From: Mucilaginibacter aquaedulcis | GTDB lineage: Bacteria; Bacteroidota; Bacteroidia; Sphingobacteriales; Sphingobacteriaceae | Assembly (NCBI RefSeq): GCF_030409325.1 | Contig: NZ_JAUFPR010000003.1 | Span: 434,001-498,000 of the forward strand | Direction: 5' to 3' | Length of the DNA stretch: 64,000 nucleotides | Position numbers and translations under genes: made by a program | The notes under the pieces: generated by a model | Seen by the model: only the letters and a program-made list of their open reading frames with translations | Told to the model about the DNA's origin: nothing | The model's database searches: none | In this document: positions 9,327-17,200 of the stretch, piece after piece | Position numbering within the stretch: the stretch's first letter is position 1 | Layout of the letters: every line of letters begins with the position of its first letter

Positions 9327-10205
9327 ATGAGTATAATTTTAACACCCATAGATACCGTTGATAATATAAGCAAACAGGATTTTGTTAATAATTATTTAAA
9401 TCCGCGTAAACCGCTTATTATTCGTAAAGCAACTGAAACCTGGCCCGCCTTACAAAAATGGACCTTTGATTACCTGAAGGAAACCGTTGGTGATCAGATT
9501 GTTCCGCTGTATGATAGCTCCAAGGCCGATCCCTCAAAAGCTATTAACGCTTCGGCCCAGGAAATGAAGTTTGCCGATTATATCGACCTCATACAATCAC
9601 AACCTACTGATCTGCGCATATTTTTGTTCGACCCTATAAAACATGCTCCCAAATTACTGAACGATTACCGTTCACCATCTGATTTGATGGGTGGTTTCCT
9701 GGATAAATACCCCAATATGTTTTTTGGAGGTGCAGGTTCTGTTACATTTTTGCACTACGATATTGACCTTGCTCATATTTTTCACACACACTTTAACGGC
9801 CGCAAAAAGGTAATGCTGTTTGATTACAAATGGACAGACAGGCTTTACTGCATACCATTTGCAACCTACGCGCTGGAAGATTATGATATTGAAAATCCCG
9901 ATTTTGAGAAATTCCCAGCATTAAACGGTATTGAAGGCCAGGTAGCTACCCTTGAACATGGCGATACCCTGTTTATGCCTACCGGTTATTGGCACTGGAT
10001 GAAATACCTGGATGGCTCTTTTTCCATATCACTGCGTGCCTGGGATAAATCATGGGCCATTAAAGCCAAAAGCCTGTATAACTTAACTATACAGCGCAAG
10101 TTTGATAACCTGATGAAATCGCGCTTTAAAAAAGACTATATGGACTGGAAGGAAAAACTGGCTATCAAGCGTGCCGAAAATGCTTTATTTGCCGGCAGAC
10201 CATGA
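9327..10205 (+). CDS. Cupin_8/JmjC-like Fe(II)/2-oxoglutarate oxygenase, copy 1
   Basis: A 292-residue protein with a cupin-like (JmjC/FIH-type) fold. The iron-binding triad is visible: HxD at His143/Asp145 (FLHYDID) and the distal His223 in the PTGYWHW block. Such enzymes hydroxylate protein side chains or tRNA; the substrate here is unknown. The start at ATG 9327 is chosen over GTG 9321 because it lines up exactly with the paralogue beginning at 10342 (MSIILTPIDT versus MSFILRPIDT). The two copies lie 136 nt apart, are co-oriented and colinear almost end to end, a clear tandem duplication. Confidence 0.82.
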   Translation: MSIILTPIDTVDNISKQDFVNNYLNPRKPLIIRKATETWPALQKWTFDYLKETVGDQIVPLYDSSKADPSKAINASAQEMKFADYIDLIQSQPTDLRIFLFDPIKHAPKLLNDYRSPSDLMGGFLDKYPNMFFGGAGSVTFLHYDIDLAHIFHTHFNGRKKVMLFDYKWTDRLYCIPFATYALEDYDIENPDFEKFPALNGIEGQVATLEHGDTLFMPTGYWHWMKYLDGSFSISLRAWDKSWAIKAKSLYNLTIQRKFDNLMKSRFKKDYMDWKEKLAIKRAENALFAGRP

Positions 10206-10341
10206 GCTGCAAACGCCATCCGTGTCATATTTTTTTAACATAAAAGCTATACCTTTTGGGGTTTTATTTCGTTATTTTGTTTGCTTTTCGGTATTATCGT
10301 TAAATTAGTTTAAATAAAACAGCCCGGAAAGAAAACATAAT

Positions 10342-11223
10342 ATGAGTTTTATCCTCCGTCCGATTGATACTGTTGAAAATATTTCTCCTGAAGATTTTAA
10401 GAAGAACTATCTCGATCCGCGCCGCCCGCTGGTTATAAAAGGGCTTACCAAAAGCTGGCCCGCACGCGAAAAATGGACTCCCGAATATTTAAAGCAAGTA
10501 GTTGGTAAAAAAGTGGTGCCCCTCTATGATAATTCAAAGGCCGACCCATCAAAACCCATCAACTCATCGGCAACGGAAATGCCCTTTGACGATTATATCG
10601 ACATGATCCGAACCAAGCCTACAGAGCTTCGGATCTTCTTTTTCAATATTTTTAAACAGGCCCCTCAATTATTGGATGATATCATACTACCTAAAGACCT
10701 CATGGGTGGCTTTTTGGAAAGTATGCCCGCCATGTTTTTCGGCGGCTCTAATTCTGTTACCTTTTTACATTACGATATTGATCTGCCTCATATTTTCCAT
10801 ACGCACTTTGGCGGCCGCAAACATGTAATACTGTTTGAAAACAAATGGAAACGCCGTTTATACTGCATACCAAACGCCACCTATGCGCTGGAAGATTATG
10901 ATGTACTAAACCCTGATGTTAAAAAGTTCCCTGCTTTGGATGGTGTTGAAGGCATTGAGGTATTTTTAGAACATGGCGATACCCTGTTTATGCCTACTGG
11001 CTACTGGCACTGGATGAAATACATCGACGGATCATACTCCTTAAGCCTGCGCGCCTGGGATGCATCCATCAGCCGTAAGGCAGCCAGCTTGTATAACCTG
11101 GCTATTAAAGGAGGGGTTGATAGTGTGCTAAAAATGGCATTTAAAGAAAAATACGCGAAATTCCGCGAAGAGCTGGCCGTAAAATGGGCCAATCGCGAAC
11201 TTGCCGCCGGGAAACCATTTTAA
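10342..11223 (+). CDS. Cupin_8/JmjC-like Fe(II)/2-oxoglutarate oxygenase, copy 2
   Basis: 293 residues, paralogue of the gene just upstream, with the same triad positions (His143, Asp145, His223) and the same ADPSKxIN, GGFL and EHGDTLFMPTGYWHWMKY blocks. Differences cluster in the linker at residues 100-120 and in the C-terminal 60 residues, which could alter substrate choice. The 136-nt gap contains several T-rich stretches but no clear terminator, so it may be co-transcribed or separately promoted. A good terminator follows. Confidence 0.82.
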   Translation: MSFILRPIDTVENISPEDFKKNYLDPRRPLVIKGLTKSWPAREKWTPEYLKQVVGKKVVPLYDNSKADPSKPINSSATEMPFDDYIDMIRTKPTELRIFFFNIFKQAPQLLDDIILPKDLMGGFLESMPAMFFGGSNSVTFLHYDIDLPHIFHTHFGGRKHVILFENKWKRRLYCIPNATYALEDYDVLNPDVKKFPALDGVEGIEVFLEHGDTLFMPTGYWHWMKYIDGSYSLSLRAWDASISRKAASLYNLAIKGGVDSVLKMAFKEKYAKFREELAVKWANRELAAGKPF

Positions 11224-11253
11224 CGTTTTACGTTGTAAGTTTTTAAAATATTG

Positions 11254-11288
11254 ATAGCGATGGGTTTTACTCATCGCTATTTTGTTTT
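11254..11288 (+). terminator. Terminator after cupin copy 2
   Basis: Nine-bp stem ATAGCGATG/CATCGCTAT with a 9-nt loop, followed by TTTGTTTT, 30 nt after the stop codon of the second cupin gene. Confidence 0.75.
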
Positions 11289-11295
11289 ACAGCGA

Positions 11296-11805
11296 TCATT
11301 GAGGGCTTGGATTTTCATCCCCCTTTTGATTATAATAGGCCTGCACTACATCGGGTAAAAAAGGAAAATAAGTAAAAGGATCATTCCTGATCTGGGTAGC
11401 TGAAACCGGTACAATTTTACAAGGCTCATCATATATTACGGCTTCGCAATCTAAAAACCTGCTCATATAGGCACCATAGGCTTCAGATGCAAATATCACA
11501 TCAATGGGTGGTAGTTGTTCTTTCAGGTAATTGGCCCACAGCTTGGAAAGGCCCTCCGATGATACTGTAGTTTCCGCATCTGACAAGATCAGATCATCAT
11601 AATTAAGCATGATGGGTTTTACCTTGCCGTTATCTTTATACAGCTCCTGCAGCCACTCCAGGCGTTGTGTTCCGGTAATAGGTTCGTCATCACTGGCGCT
11701 TACCAAAACTATCAGTTCATCGCAATGTTCAAGGGCAAATTCAATAAGGGCAATGTGGCCCTTGTGCAGCGGCATAAATTTGCCTATAATCAAACCTGTT
11801 TTCAT
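11296..11805 (-). CDS. Stand-alone NadR-like nucleotidyltransferase domain (probable NMN adenylyltransferase)
   Basis: A 169-residue protein with the HxGH nucleotidyltransferase signature (LHKGH, just after GKFMP) and the C-terminal SATQIRND block equivalent to the ISGTQIR motif of NadR. It corresponds only to the N-terminal adenylyltransferase domain of bifunctional NadR; the ribosylnicotinamide kinase domain is absent and no kinase gene lies next door. The start at ATG 11805 is supported by GGAG at 11814-11817, 8 nt upstream; the longer reading would begin with TTG. It probably makes NAD(+) from NMN, but other nucleotidyl transfer cannot be excluded. Confidence 0.75.
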   Translation of the reverse strand: MKTGLIIGKFMPLHKGHIALIEFALEHCDELIVLVSASDDEPITGTQRLEWLQELYKDNGKVKPIMLNYDDLILSDAETTVSSEGLSKLWANYLKEQLPPIDVIFASEAYGAYMSRFLDCEAVIYDEPCKIVPVSATQIRNDPFTYFPFLPDVVQAYYNQKGDENPSPQ

Positions 11806-11847
11806 CTGCAAACTCCAGTTTAAAATATCAAATTCAATACCGCAAAT

Positions 11848-12267
11848 CTATGAAGTATGATCACATACTATCTTCCACTCCCCTTTTATTTTTTTAAACC
11901 ATAAAGTATAGTAACCACCGGGCGCATCCTTAGCGCGTTTTAACTGCCAGGCGCCCATAACAAAGGCATTTGAAGGGTCAAAAACCTTTACCTGTAAAAT
12001 GGTAAACTTAAGCTGCCCCATGGCGGCCTTATCCGGATATGCTTTTTTATAACGCTCAATGGTAGCCTGCCAGCCATAAAGCGGAGCCGCTTTGCCTATA
12101 AACAAAAGCGAATCTGATTTCCAGTAGCTCTGCATAAAACTATCAATATCGCCACGGTTCCAGTCAAGCTCCTGCTTTTGCATCACCTTTAAAATAGCCT
12201 GCCTGTCCTGCGCATGTAAAAGGGCCGAACCAAGCAGCATCAAGCAACATAAAATGAGTTTTTTCAT
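11848..12267 (-). CDS. Exported SnoaL/DUF4440-type NTF2-like protein
   Basis: 139 residues with a signal peptide (about 1-19, ...ALLHAQ) and one NTF2-like cone domain: the LDWNRGDIDSFMQSYW helix block, YGWQATIERYKKAYP, and the closing strand GGYYTLWFKKIKGEWKIVCDH. The family includes small isomerase-like and binding proteins; no catalytic residues can be named with confidence. Its stop lies 43 nt before the start of the nucleotidyltransferase gene on the same strand, so they may form an operon. A TAGATTTG box (minus strand, 11843-11850) overlaps its last codons and could give the nucleotidyltransferase its own promoter. Confidence 0.75.
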   Translation of the reverse strand: MKKLILCCLMLLGSALLHAQDRQAILKVMQKQELDWNRGDIDSFMQSYWKSDSLLFIGKAAPLYGWQATIERYKKAYPDKAAMGQLKFTILQVKVFDPSNAFVMGAWQLKRAKDAPGGYYTLWFKKIKGEWKIVCDHTS

Positions 12268-12334
12268 GAATTAAAGATAAATAAATTGTACTGATAGCGC
12301 TTGAACAGAACCCTGATTTTGTATGAATTTCTGA

Positions 12335-12368
12335 TTGCTGTAAAATGTTAAAATTCCTGCTATATTTG
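12335..12368 (+). promoter_or_regulatory. Bacteroidota-type promoter for the PfkB kinase
   Basis: TTG at 12335-12337 and TATATTTG at 12361-12368 are separated by 23 nt, within the range reported for Bacteroidota -33/-7 promoters. Transcription would start near 12375, which rules out the in-frame ATG at 12345 and supports the ATG at 12402. Confidence 0.6.
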
Positions 12369-12401
12369 AAATATACTACACCCAAACTTTACATTAACTT
12401 T

Positions 12402-13280
12402 ATGAAAAATCAGGTATTAAGCTTCGGCGAAGTTTTATGGGATGCCTTTGGCGATGGTAAAAAGGCAGGCGGCGCCCCAATGAATGTGGCAAGGCATTTA
12501 GTGCAGCAAGGTGTTAATGTTGCTTTCGCAAGTTCTGTTGGTATGGACAACAGTGGCGATCTGCTCGTAAGCTTCCTGCAAAAGAGCGGCTTGTACTCAC
12601 CGCTTATTCAGCGTGATGACGAACTGCCTACCTGCGAAGTTACCGTACAGCTTGATGAAAACAACCAGGCAACCTATATAATTCCTGAACCTGTATCATG
12701 GGATAATATCCAGCCCGATTCAGTACTTACCCAGGTGGCTAAACAGGCATCGGCCGTAGTGTTCGGGAGCCTGGCCTGCCGTAATACCACAACCCGCGAT
12801 ACCCTGCTTAACCTGCTTGATGAAACCCAGGCACTGAAAGTATTTGATGTAAACTTACGGCCGCCTCACTACACCTTATCAACCATTGAAACCCTGGTGG
12901 CAAGTGCCAACGTGGTAAAGATGAATGAGGAGGAAGCCAACCTGCTTATCGGCGGCAGCAGCGATTCGTTAAGAGATCAGATCAGCGAGTTTCGCTCTAA
13001 ATATCATAACCAAACCATTTGTGTAACCCGCGGCGAACACGGTGCCATAGTATGGCATGACCATGAATTTTATGAAAGCCCGGGCTGCCCCGTAAAAGTA
13101 GGCGATTCGGTAGGTGCCGGCGATGCTTTCCTGGCTACCTTTGTAGCAGGCCTGCTTGCCAAACACCCTATGCAAATGGTTGTTGATAAATCATGTTCGG
13201 TAGGTGCATATGTAGCAAGCCAGCGTGGTGCCAACCCGGTTTACCCGCCTGAATTACTACATAGCCTGGCATATTTGTAA
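12402..13280 (+). CDS. PfkB-family sugar kinase, fructokinase-like
   Basis: A 292-residue ribokinase-fold kinase. It starts at FGEVLWD (sugar-binding strand), has KAGGAPMNVARHLVQQG near residue 25, and the catalytic GDSVGAGDAF block (Asp of the GAGD motif) near residue 247. This family phosphorylates fructose, ribose or related sugars with ATP. The FGEVLWD...GGAPMN pairing is most like fructokinases, but the specificity is inferred. An upstream in-frame ATG at 12345 would add 19 hydrophobic residues unlike the family and lies before the predicted transcription start. Confidence 0.82.
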   Translation: MKNQVLSFGEVLWDAFGDGKKAGGAPMNVARHLVQQGVNVAFASSVGMDNSGDLLVSFLQKSGLYSPLIQRDDELPTCEVTVQLDENNQATYIIPEPVSWDNIQPDSVLTQVAKQASAVVFGSLACRNTTTRDTLLNLLDETQALKVFDVNLRPPHYTLSTIETLVASANVVKMNEEEANLLIGGSSDSLRDQISEFRSKYHNQTICVTRGEHGAIVWHDHEFYESPGCPVKVGDSVGAGDAFLATFVAGLLAKHPMQMVVDKSCSVGAYVASQRGANPVYPPELLHSLAYL

Positions 13281-13284
13281 AACG

Positions 13285-13422
13285 ACTCACCCGGTCTACA
13301 CTTCGTTGGACCGCCCTCTCTTCAGCTTCGCTGGAAAGAGGGCGTGTGAAAAGTAAAAGAAAACCCCTCTTTTCGCCGCAGGCGAAGAGAGGGGTGACAA
13401 GCGAAGCGATGCCGGGGTGAGT
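13285..13422 (+). repeat. Composite intergenic palindrome, arms B' and A
   Basis: Between two convergent genes. The left arm begins ACTCACCCGGTCTAC and contains a hairpin CCCTCTCTTC...GAAAGAGGG; an A-rich linker follows; the right arm holds CCCCTCTTTTC...GAGAGGGG and ends GCCGGGGTGAGT. The same two arms appear in opposite orientation at 18002-18143, and single or mixed copies at 15513, 31200 and 54455. It contains no gene. Confidence 0.85.
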
Positions 13423-13452
13423 AATTTATACGCTATGCAATTAAAGTAATAC

Positions 13453-14091
13453 TTACTTTACAACCTCTACCTTAAAGTTTTCAAATGTTACCGGGAAACT
13501 CTGTTTGCCCGGCGCGGCGGCAACCATACCTATCTGTACCTTTTTATCGGGCGGAAAATAAGCCAGACGCAGCATATCATACTTTTGTCCGTCAAAAGAG
13601 TATTTGATCTCCACATAATCGCCTTTGCGCAGCAGCTTGAGCCATACAGATTTGGGGCTGTCATGGCGGGGTACTACAGACCAGTCAGATACCTCGCGGG
13701 TTACAACGGCACTTACATTTTGTACGCCTTCTACATACTCTATACCGGTTTTTATCCAGTTCTTTTCATCAATGCGCACCATTAAACCGGCCTGGTGAAA
13801 AAGCTCGTGGTAGCTACCGGTTATCTTTACGCTGGCCTCAAAGTTACCGGTCATTTCCTGGTAATAAAAAGGGCCGTTATCGCGCTTAAAGCCATAGTGG
13901 GTAACCTGCCAGTAATCGGTACCGGGGTCAACGGTAAAGGTTAGTTTTTGGGCGTTGCCAGTCCATTTTGATGGCTGGTTAAACCAGCTCATGGCCGGGC
14001 CGTTTTGGGCAAAGCTACTGGTAATGGCTAACAGGCAGATCATTAGAGTTAGTTTGATTTTTTTGTGCAGGGTGATACAGGATATGTTCAT
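13453..14091 (-). CDS. Secreted DUF1349 (concanavalin-like) protein
   Basis: 212 residues from the ATG at 14091, chosen because it begins a proper signal peptide (hydrophobic core LTLMICLLAITSSF, cleavage at AQ); a longer reading to 14142 adds 17 polar residues. The mature part is a DUF1349 beta-sandwich, recognisable from DYWQVTHYGFKRDNGPFYYQ, the LMVRIDEKNWIKTGIEYV strand pair and WLKLLRKGDYVEIKYSFDG. These jelly-roll domains resemble concanavalin-type sugar-binding or glycosidase-associated modules. The function here is unknown. It is convergent with the sugar kinase. Confidence 0.82.
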   Translation of the reverse strand: MNISCITLHKKIKLTLMICLLAITSSFAQNGPAMSWFNQPSKWTGNAQKLTFTVDPGTDYWQVTHYGFKRDNGPFYYQEMTGNFEASVKITGSYHELFHQAGLMVRIDEKNWIKTGIEYVEGVQNVSAVVTREVSDWSVVPRHDSPKSVWLKLLRKGDYVEIKYSFDGQKYDMLRLAYFPPDKKVQIGMVAAAPGKQSFPVTFENFKVEVVK

Positions 14092-14242
14092 TTTTTTCGG
14101 ATGGATAGTATGTTGCCAAGATAAGGATTTAGTTTTTGGCAAGAATATTTGAAAACAATCAGTACAGCGTAAACAAAACTTTTATGCTGTTGATTGGTTA
14201 AGCATTATTGTTTTATATTTAAACCTAAAAAAATACAAATTT

Positions 14243-15139
14243 ATGAAATTCCCCATAGCCGTACCGCTTGTGCTCATAGCCGCGGTATTAACCCAAAGCT
14301 GCGTTAGCAGTAAAAAGTACAAAGAACTTGATGCTAATTACACTCAGCTTCAAAACAGCACCCGTGATATGAGTGTAAAATACCAAACCACAGCACAGGC
14401 ATTAGCCGTTGCAAATGGCAGGGTATCAAGTTTGGAAGAGCAAATTGCACTGCAAAAATCAAACGTAGCTGCTTTGCAGGATGCCCTTAACAAATGTTTA
14501 AACTCCAGCAACCAGGGAAGTGTTAATATTTCAAAACTGGTTGATGAGATCAACAGCTCAAACAAATACATTCAGCAATTGGTAAATGCCAAAACCAAAA
14601 GCGATTCGCTTAACATGGTGTTAACCAACAACCTTACCCGCTCATTAACCGCACAGGAAACACAGGATGTTGATGTGAAGGTATTGAAAGGCGTGGTTTA
14701 TATTTCTTTGTCTGACAATATGCTGTACAAATCAGGCAGCTATGAAGTATCTGACAAGGCCAACGAAACGCTGAGCAAAATTGCCAAGATCATTAAAGAT
14801 TACAGCACTTATGATGTGCTGATTGAAGGTAATACAGATAATGTGCCTATCACTCAGAAAAATATCCGTAACAACTGGGATCTGAGTGCTCTGAGGGCAT
14901 CATCAGTAGTACAGGCACTGCAAAATAACTACGCGGTTGATCCTAAACGTTTAACTGCAGGTGGCCGTGGCGAGTACAACCCAATTGCCGATAATAATAC
15001 CCCAACAGGTAAAGCGCAAAACAGGCGTACACAAATTATCATCACCCCTAAACTTGATCAGTTTATGGATCTGATAGGCAAGGCACCTGAGGCGCAACCA
15101 GCACCGGCTACTGCACCTGCCGCACCGCCAAAACAATAA
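14243..15139 (+). CDS. OmpA-family peptidoglycan-associated lipoprotein
   Basis: 298 residues. A lipoprotein signal ends at Cys20 (VLTQSC). Residues about 25-105 are rich in heptad-like polar/hydrophobic alternation, suggesting a coiled coil, and residues about 165-275 form an OmpA_C domain with NTDNVPI, NNWDLSALRASSVVQ and the peptidoglycan-contact block TPTGKAQNRRTQI. The tail is Ala/Pro-rich. It would anchor the outer membrane to peptidoglycan. It is a single gene with a terminator right behind it. Confidence 0.88.
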   Translation: MKFPIAVPLVLIAAVLTQSCVSSKKYKELDANYTQLQNSTRDMSVKYQTTAQALAVANGRVSSLEEQIALQKSNVAALQDALNKCLNSSNQGSVNISKLVDEINSSNKYIQQLVNAKTKSDSLNMVLTNNLTRSLTAQETQDVDVKVLKGVVYISLSDNMLYKSGSYEVSDKANETLSKIAKIIKDYSTYDVLIEGNTDNVPITQKNIRNNWDLSALRASSVVQALQNNYAVDPKRLTAGGRGEYNPIADNNTPTGKAQNRRTQIIITPKLDQFMDLIGKAPEAQPAPATAPAAPPKQ

Positions 15140-15154
15140 TTTTTAAATTATAAT

Positions 15155-15186
15155 AAAAGAGCCGTCCATATGGGGCGGCTCTTTTT
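15155..15186 (+). terminator. Terminator after the OmpA lipoprotein gene
   Basis: Stem AAAAGAGCCGTCC with GGGGCGGCTCTTTT (one G-U pair), short ATAT loop, then a T run, 16 nt after the stop. Confidence 0.8.
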
Positions 15187-15237
15187 GTTTTAGTGGTATT
15201 GCTGTTCTAAAATACTGATTTGAAAAAAAATAAAAGA

Positions 15238-15356
15238 TTGTCATTTCGACGAGGAACGAGGAGAAATCTTATACGCGCTGAAAATCTGCAGGCATGTTGT
15301 ATAAGATTTCTCCTCACCCCAACGCACAATCCAACCCTTGTTCGTCGAAATGACAA
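15238..15356. repeat. Inverted-repeat element, TTGTCATTTCGACGA family
   Basis: 119 bp with 15-bp perfect terminal inverted repeats (TTGTCATTTCGACGA) and a second, inner 14-bp perfect pair (GAGAAATCTTATAC at 15261-15274 and its complement at 15299-15312). Related copies are at 46197-46283 and 51555-51668, with a divergent cousin at 54526-54616. The size and ends resemble a MITE- or REP-like element; no direct target duplication was obvious. Confidence 0.85.
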
Positions 15357-15399
15357 CCTTTTGATTGGGGATTCCTTCTGAACAATTTCTCTTCCCTCC

Positions 15400-15484
15400 C
15401 GCTACCGCAAGCGTCCCGCTTGTGGGCATGAAGTTTAGTAATTGTTAAGCATGATTTACCACAAGCGGGACGCTTGCGGTAGCG
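15400..15484. repeat. Long hairpin with 26-bp perfect arms
   Basis: CGCTACCGCAAGCGTCCCGC at 15400 begins a 26-base arm whose exact complement is at 15459-15484, with a 33-nt AT-rich loop. No other copy of this sequence was noticed in the window, so it differs from the repeat families on either side. Confidence 0.85.
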
Positions 15485-15512
15485 AAGGGTTAAGGAAAAA
15501 ACAAAAGAAAAA

Positions 15513-15571
15513 CCCCTCTTCCCGCCGCAGGCGAAGAGAGGGGTGACAAGCGCAGCGCTGTCGGGGTGAGT
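15513..15571 (+). repeat. Single A arm of the composite palindrome family
   Basis: CCCCTCTTCCC...GAGAGGGG hairpin followed by TGACAAGCGCAGCGC and ending GTCGGGGTGAGT, the same layout as the right arm at 13360-13422. The partner B arm is missing. Confidence 0.8.
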
Positions 15572-15596
15572 TGATTAACCGCGCAGCATTTTCTGT

Positions 15597-16349
15597 TTAC
15601 AACGACCTGATACCGCCATCAAGCAATATCTCGCCGCCAACCATAAAGGCCGAATCGTCCGAAGCTAAATAGAGGTTGGCCTCCGCTATTTCAGCCGGTG
15701 TGCCCACACGTTTAACCGGGGTAAACTCGCCCATACCAGCTTTGGCTGCATCAGCTTCTGCTTTACTGCTGGTTACCGATTCAAAAATGTTGGTATCAAC
15801 CGGGCCGGGAGTTAATACGTTAACCCGTATTTTACGGTCAAGCAATTCGGCCGAGAAACTGCGAGCCAGGGAACGAACGGCCGCTTTTGAAGCGGAGTAC
15901 GCAGCATGATTAGGCACACCCTTTTCGGCCACTACCGATGAGGTTAGCACTACAGATGCACCATTATTTAAATAAGGAAGCGCTTTTTGCACGCTGAAGA
16001 AAGTGCCTTTGAAATTAATATCGCTTACTTTATCAAATTGCTCTTCGGTAAAACTGGCCAGTGGGCCAAGCACATAAATGGCCGCATTAACAATCAGTAC
16101 ATCTATTTTGCCAAATTTATCGGCTACGGTTTGGTACAGTTTTTCCAGGTCGGTAAGGCTGGCTACATCCCCCTGTACACCTATGGCATCGTGCCCTATT
16201 TCGGCAACCGCGCTGTTCAGGTTTTGCAGATTACGGCCGCTTATGGCCACTTTGGCGCCCTGTTGTGCAAATAATTTGGCGGTGGCTAAACCAATACCGT
16301 TACTGCCGCCGGTAACAACGGCTACTTTATTTTTCAATTTTTCTGACAT
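15597..16349 (-). CDS. Short-chain dehydrogenase/reductase (SDR)
   Basis: 250 residues, classical SDR length. It has the cofactor loop TGGSNGIG near residue 14, the NAAIYV strand, and the catalytic Ser/Tyr/Lys set in LTSSVVAE and YSASK, ending with the MVGGEILLDGGI block of the 3-oxoacyl-reductase-like and glucose-dehydrogenase-like group. It reduces or oxidises an alcohol or ketone with NAD(P)H; the substrate is not predictable. It lies 98 nt downstream of a Crp/Fnr-type regulator on the same strand. An 8-bp inverted repeat (TTTGCTAT/ATAGCAAA, 16354-16388) sits just before the start codon. Confidence 0.85.
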   Translation of the reverse strand: MSEKLKNKVAVVTGGSNGIGLATAKLFAQQGAKVAISGRNLQNLNSAVAEIGHDAIGVQGDVASLTDLEKLYQTVADKFGKIDVLIVNAAIYVLGPLASFTEEQFDKVSDINFKGTFFSVQKALPYLNNGASVVLTSSVVAEKGVPNHAAYSASKAAVRSLARSFSAELLDRKIRVNVLTPGPVDTNIFESVTSSKAEADAAKAGMGEFTPVKRVGTPAEIAEANLYLASDDSAFMVGGEILLDGGIRSL

Positions 16350-16353
16350 GATC

Positions 16354-16388
16354 TTTGCTATTTTTATTTTGTTATTTGATATAGCAAA
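16354..16388 (-). promoter_or_regulatory. Inverted repeat before the SDR gene, possible operator
   Basis: TTTGCTAT at 16354-16361 and ATAGCAAA at 16381-16388 are exact complements, 19 nt apart. On the minus strand the right half overlaps CAACTTTG, one mismatch from the -7 consensus. The upstream regulator gene makes an operator plausible but unproven. Confidence 0.35.
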
Positions 16389-16447
16389 GTTGCAGTGCCC
16401 GGCATTTTTTAACGATGAACCAGGTTAGGAAAAACGGTTGAAGTAGT

Positions 16448-17038
16448 TCAACTTTTCCGCCGTACTTTATTATTGCGGATCTTTGATAAGAACTCAGTGG
16501 TCATGCCCAGGTATGAAGCCAGCGCGTATTGCGGCACACGCTGCGCAACAAGCGGGTACTTTTCTAAAAAGTCAGTATAACGCTCCTCGGCCGACTGGGT
16601 AAGGTTAGAGATGATGCGCCGCTGCTGGTAAGCTGCCGAGCGCTCGGCCATTATTCGGAAAAAGGTTTCGTACTTGTGGCCTGCTGCTTTTAGCTTTTGT
16701 TCCTGTTCATAGGTAAGCTGTAAAACAATACTGTTATCCAATGCTACCACGAACATGGTGGCGGGCTGCTGATGTATAAAACTGTTGTAATCAGATATCC
16801 ACCAATCTTCAATAGCAAATTGTATGGTATGCTCCTCCCCTTTACCGTCAATTACATAAGCACGAAAAGCGCCTTCTACCACATAATTACGATGTTTGGC
16901 TACAAAATCGGGCTGAATAATAAATTGTTTCTTTTTTATCTTTTTAACGTTGAAATAGGATGTCAGCTCGGCAAGTTCATCATCGGTCATATCAACCCGT
17001 TTCCTGATATGTTTAATAAGTGGTTCAAACTCGCTCAT
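16448..17038 (-). CDS. Crp/Fnr-family transcriptional regulator
   Basis: 196 residues: a cyclic-nucleotide-binding-like beta-roll (about 25-130; KKKQFIIQPDFVAKHRNYVVEGAF is split across its early strands) and a C-terminal winged helix with recognition region YALASYLGMTTEFLSKIR. No Fe-S cysteines are seen, so it is not an FNR-type oxygen sensor. Bacteroidota Crp-like proteins of this length often control neighbouring reductases, and the SDR gene follows directly; regulation of it is inference. The stop codon lies inside a GTTGAA/TTCAAC inverted repeat (16437-16452) that is followed by a T run on the minus strand and may act as a weak terminator. Confidence 0.85.
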   Translation of the reverse strand: MSEFEPLIKHIRKRVDMTDDELAELTSYFNVKKIKKKQFIIQPDFVAKHRNYVVEGAFRAYVIDGKGEEHTIQFAIEDWWISDYNSFIHQQPATMFVVALDNSIVLQLTYEQEQKLKAAGHKYETFFRIMAERSAAYQQRRIISNLTQSAEERYTDFLEKYPLVAQRVPQYALASYLGMTTEFLSKIRNNKVRRKS

Positions 17039-17200
17039 GATCGTGAAATATTGTTTTTAAAGCATATGCAATATAAATCAATTTTGATAAAGGCAGGTTC
17101 ATTGCAGCGTTTACGGCAGCTTTTATGATTCATAATGTTATTATTCAGGCTTTAACATATTTTAACTTATTTATGAAGCAGGAATTTTTAAATTTAGAAA

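Larger units (their letters stand above)
15140..15596. other. Gene-free stretch packed with three unrelated palindromic elements
   Basis: Between the convergent OmpA and SDR genes. After the OmpA terminator come, in order, a TGTCATTTCGA-type inverted-repeat element (15238-15356), a long hairpin with 26-bp perfect arms (15400-15484), and a single A arm of the composite palindrome (15513-15571). No start-to-stop frame with protein-like content was found. Confidence 0.8.
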
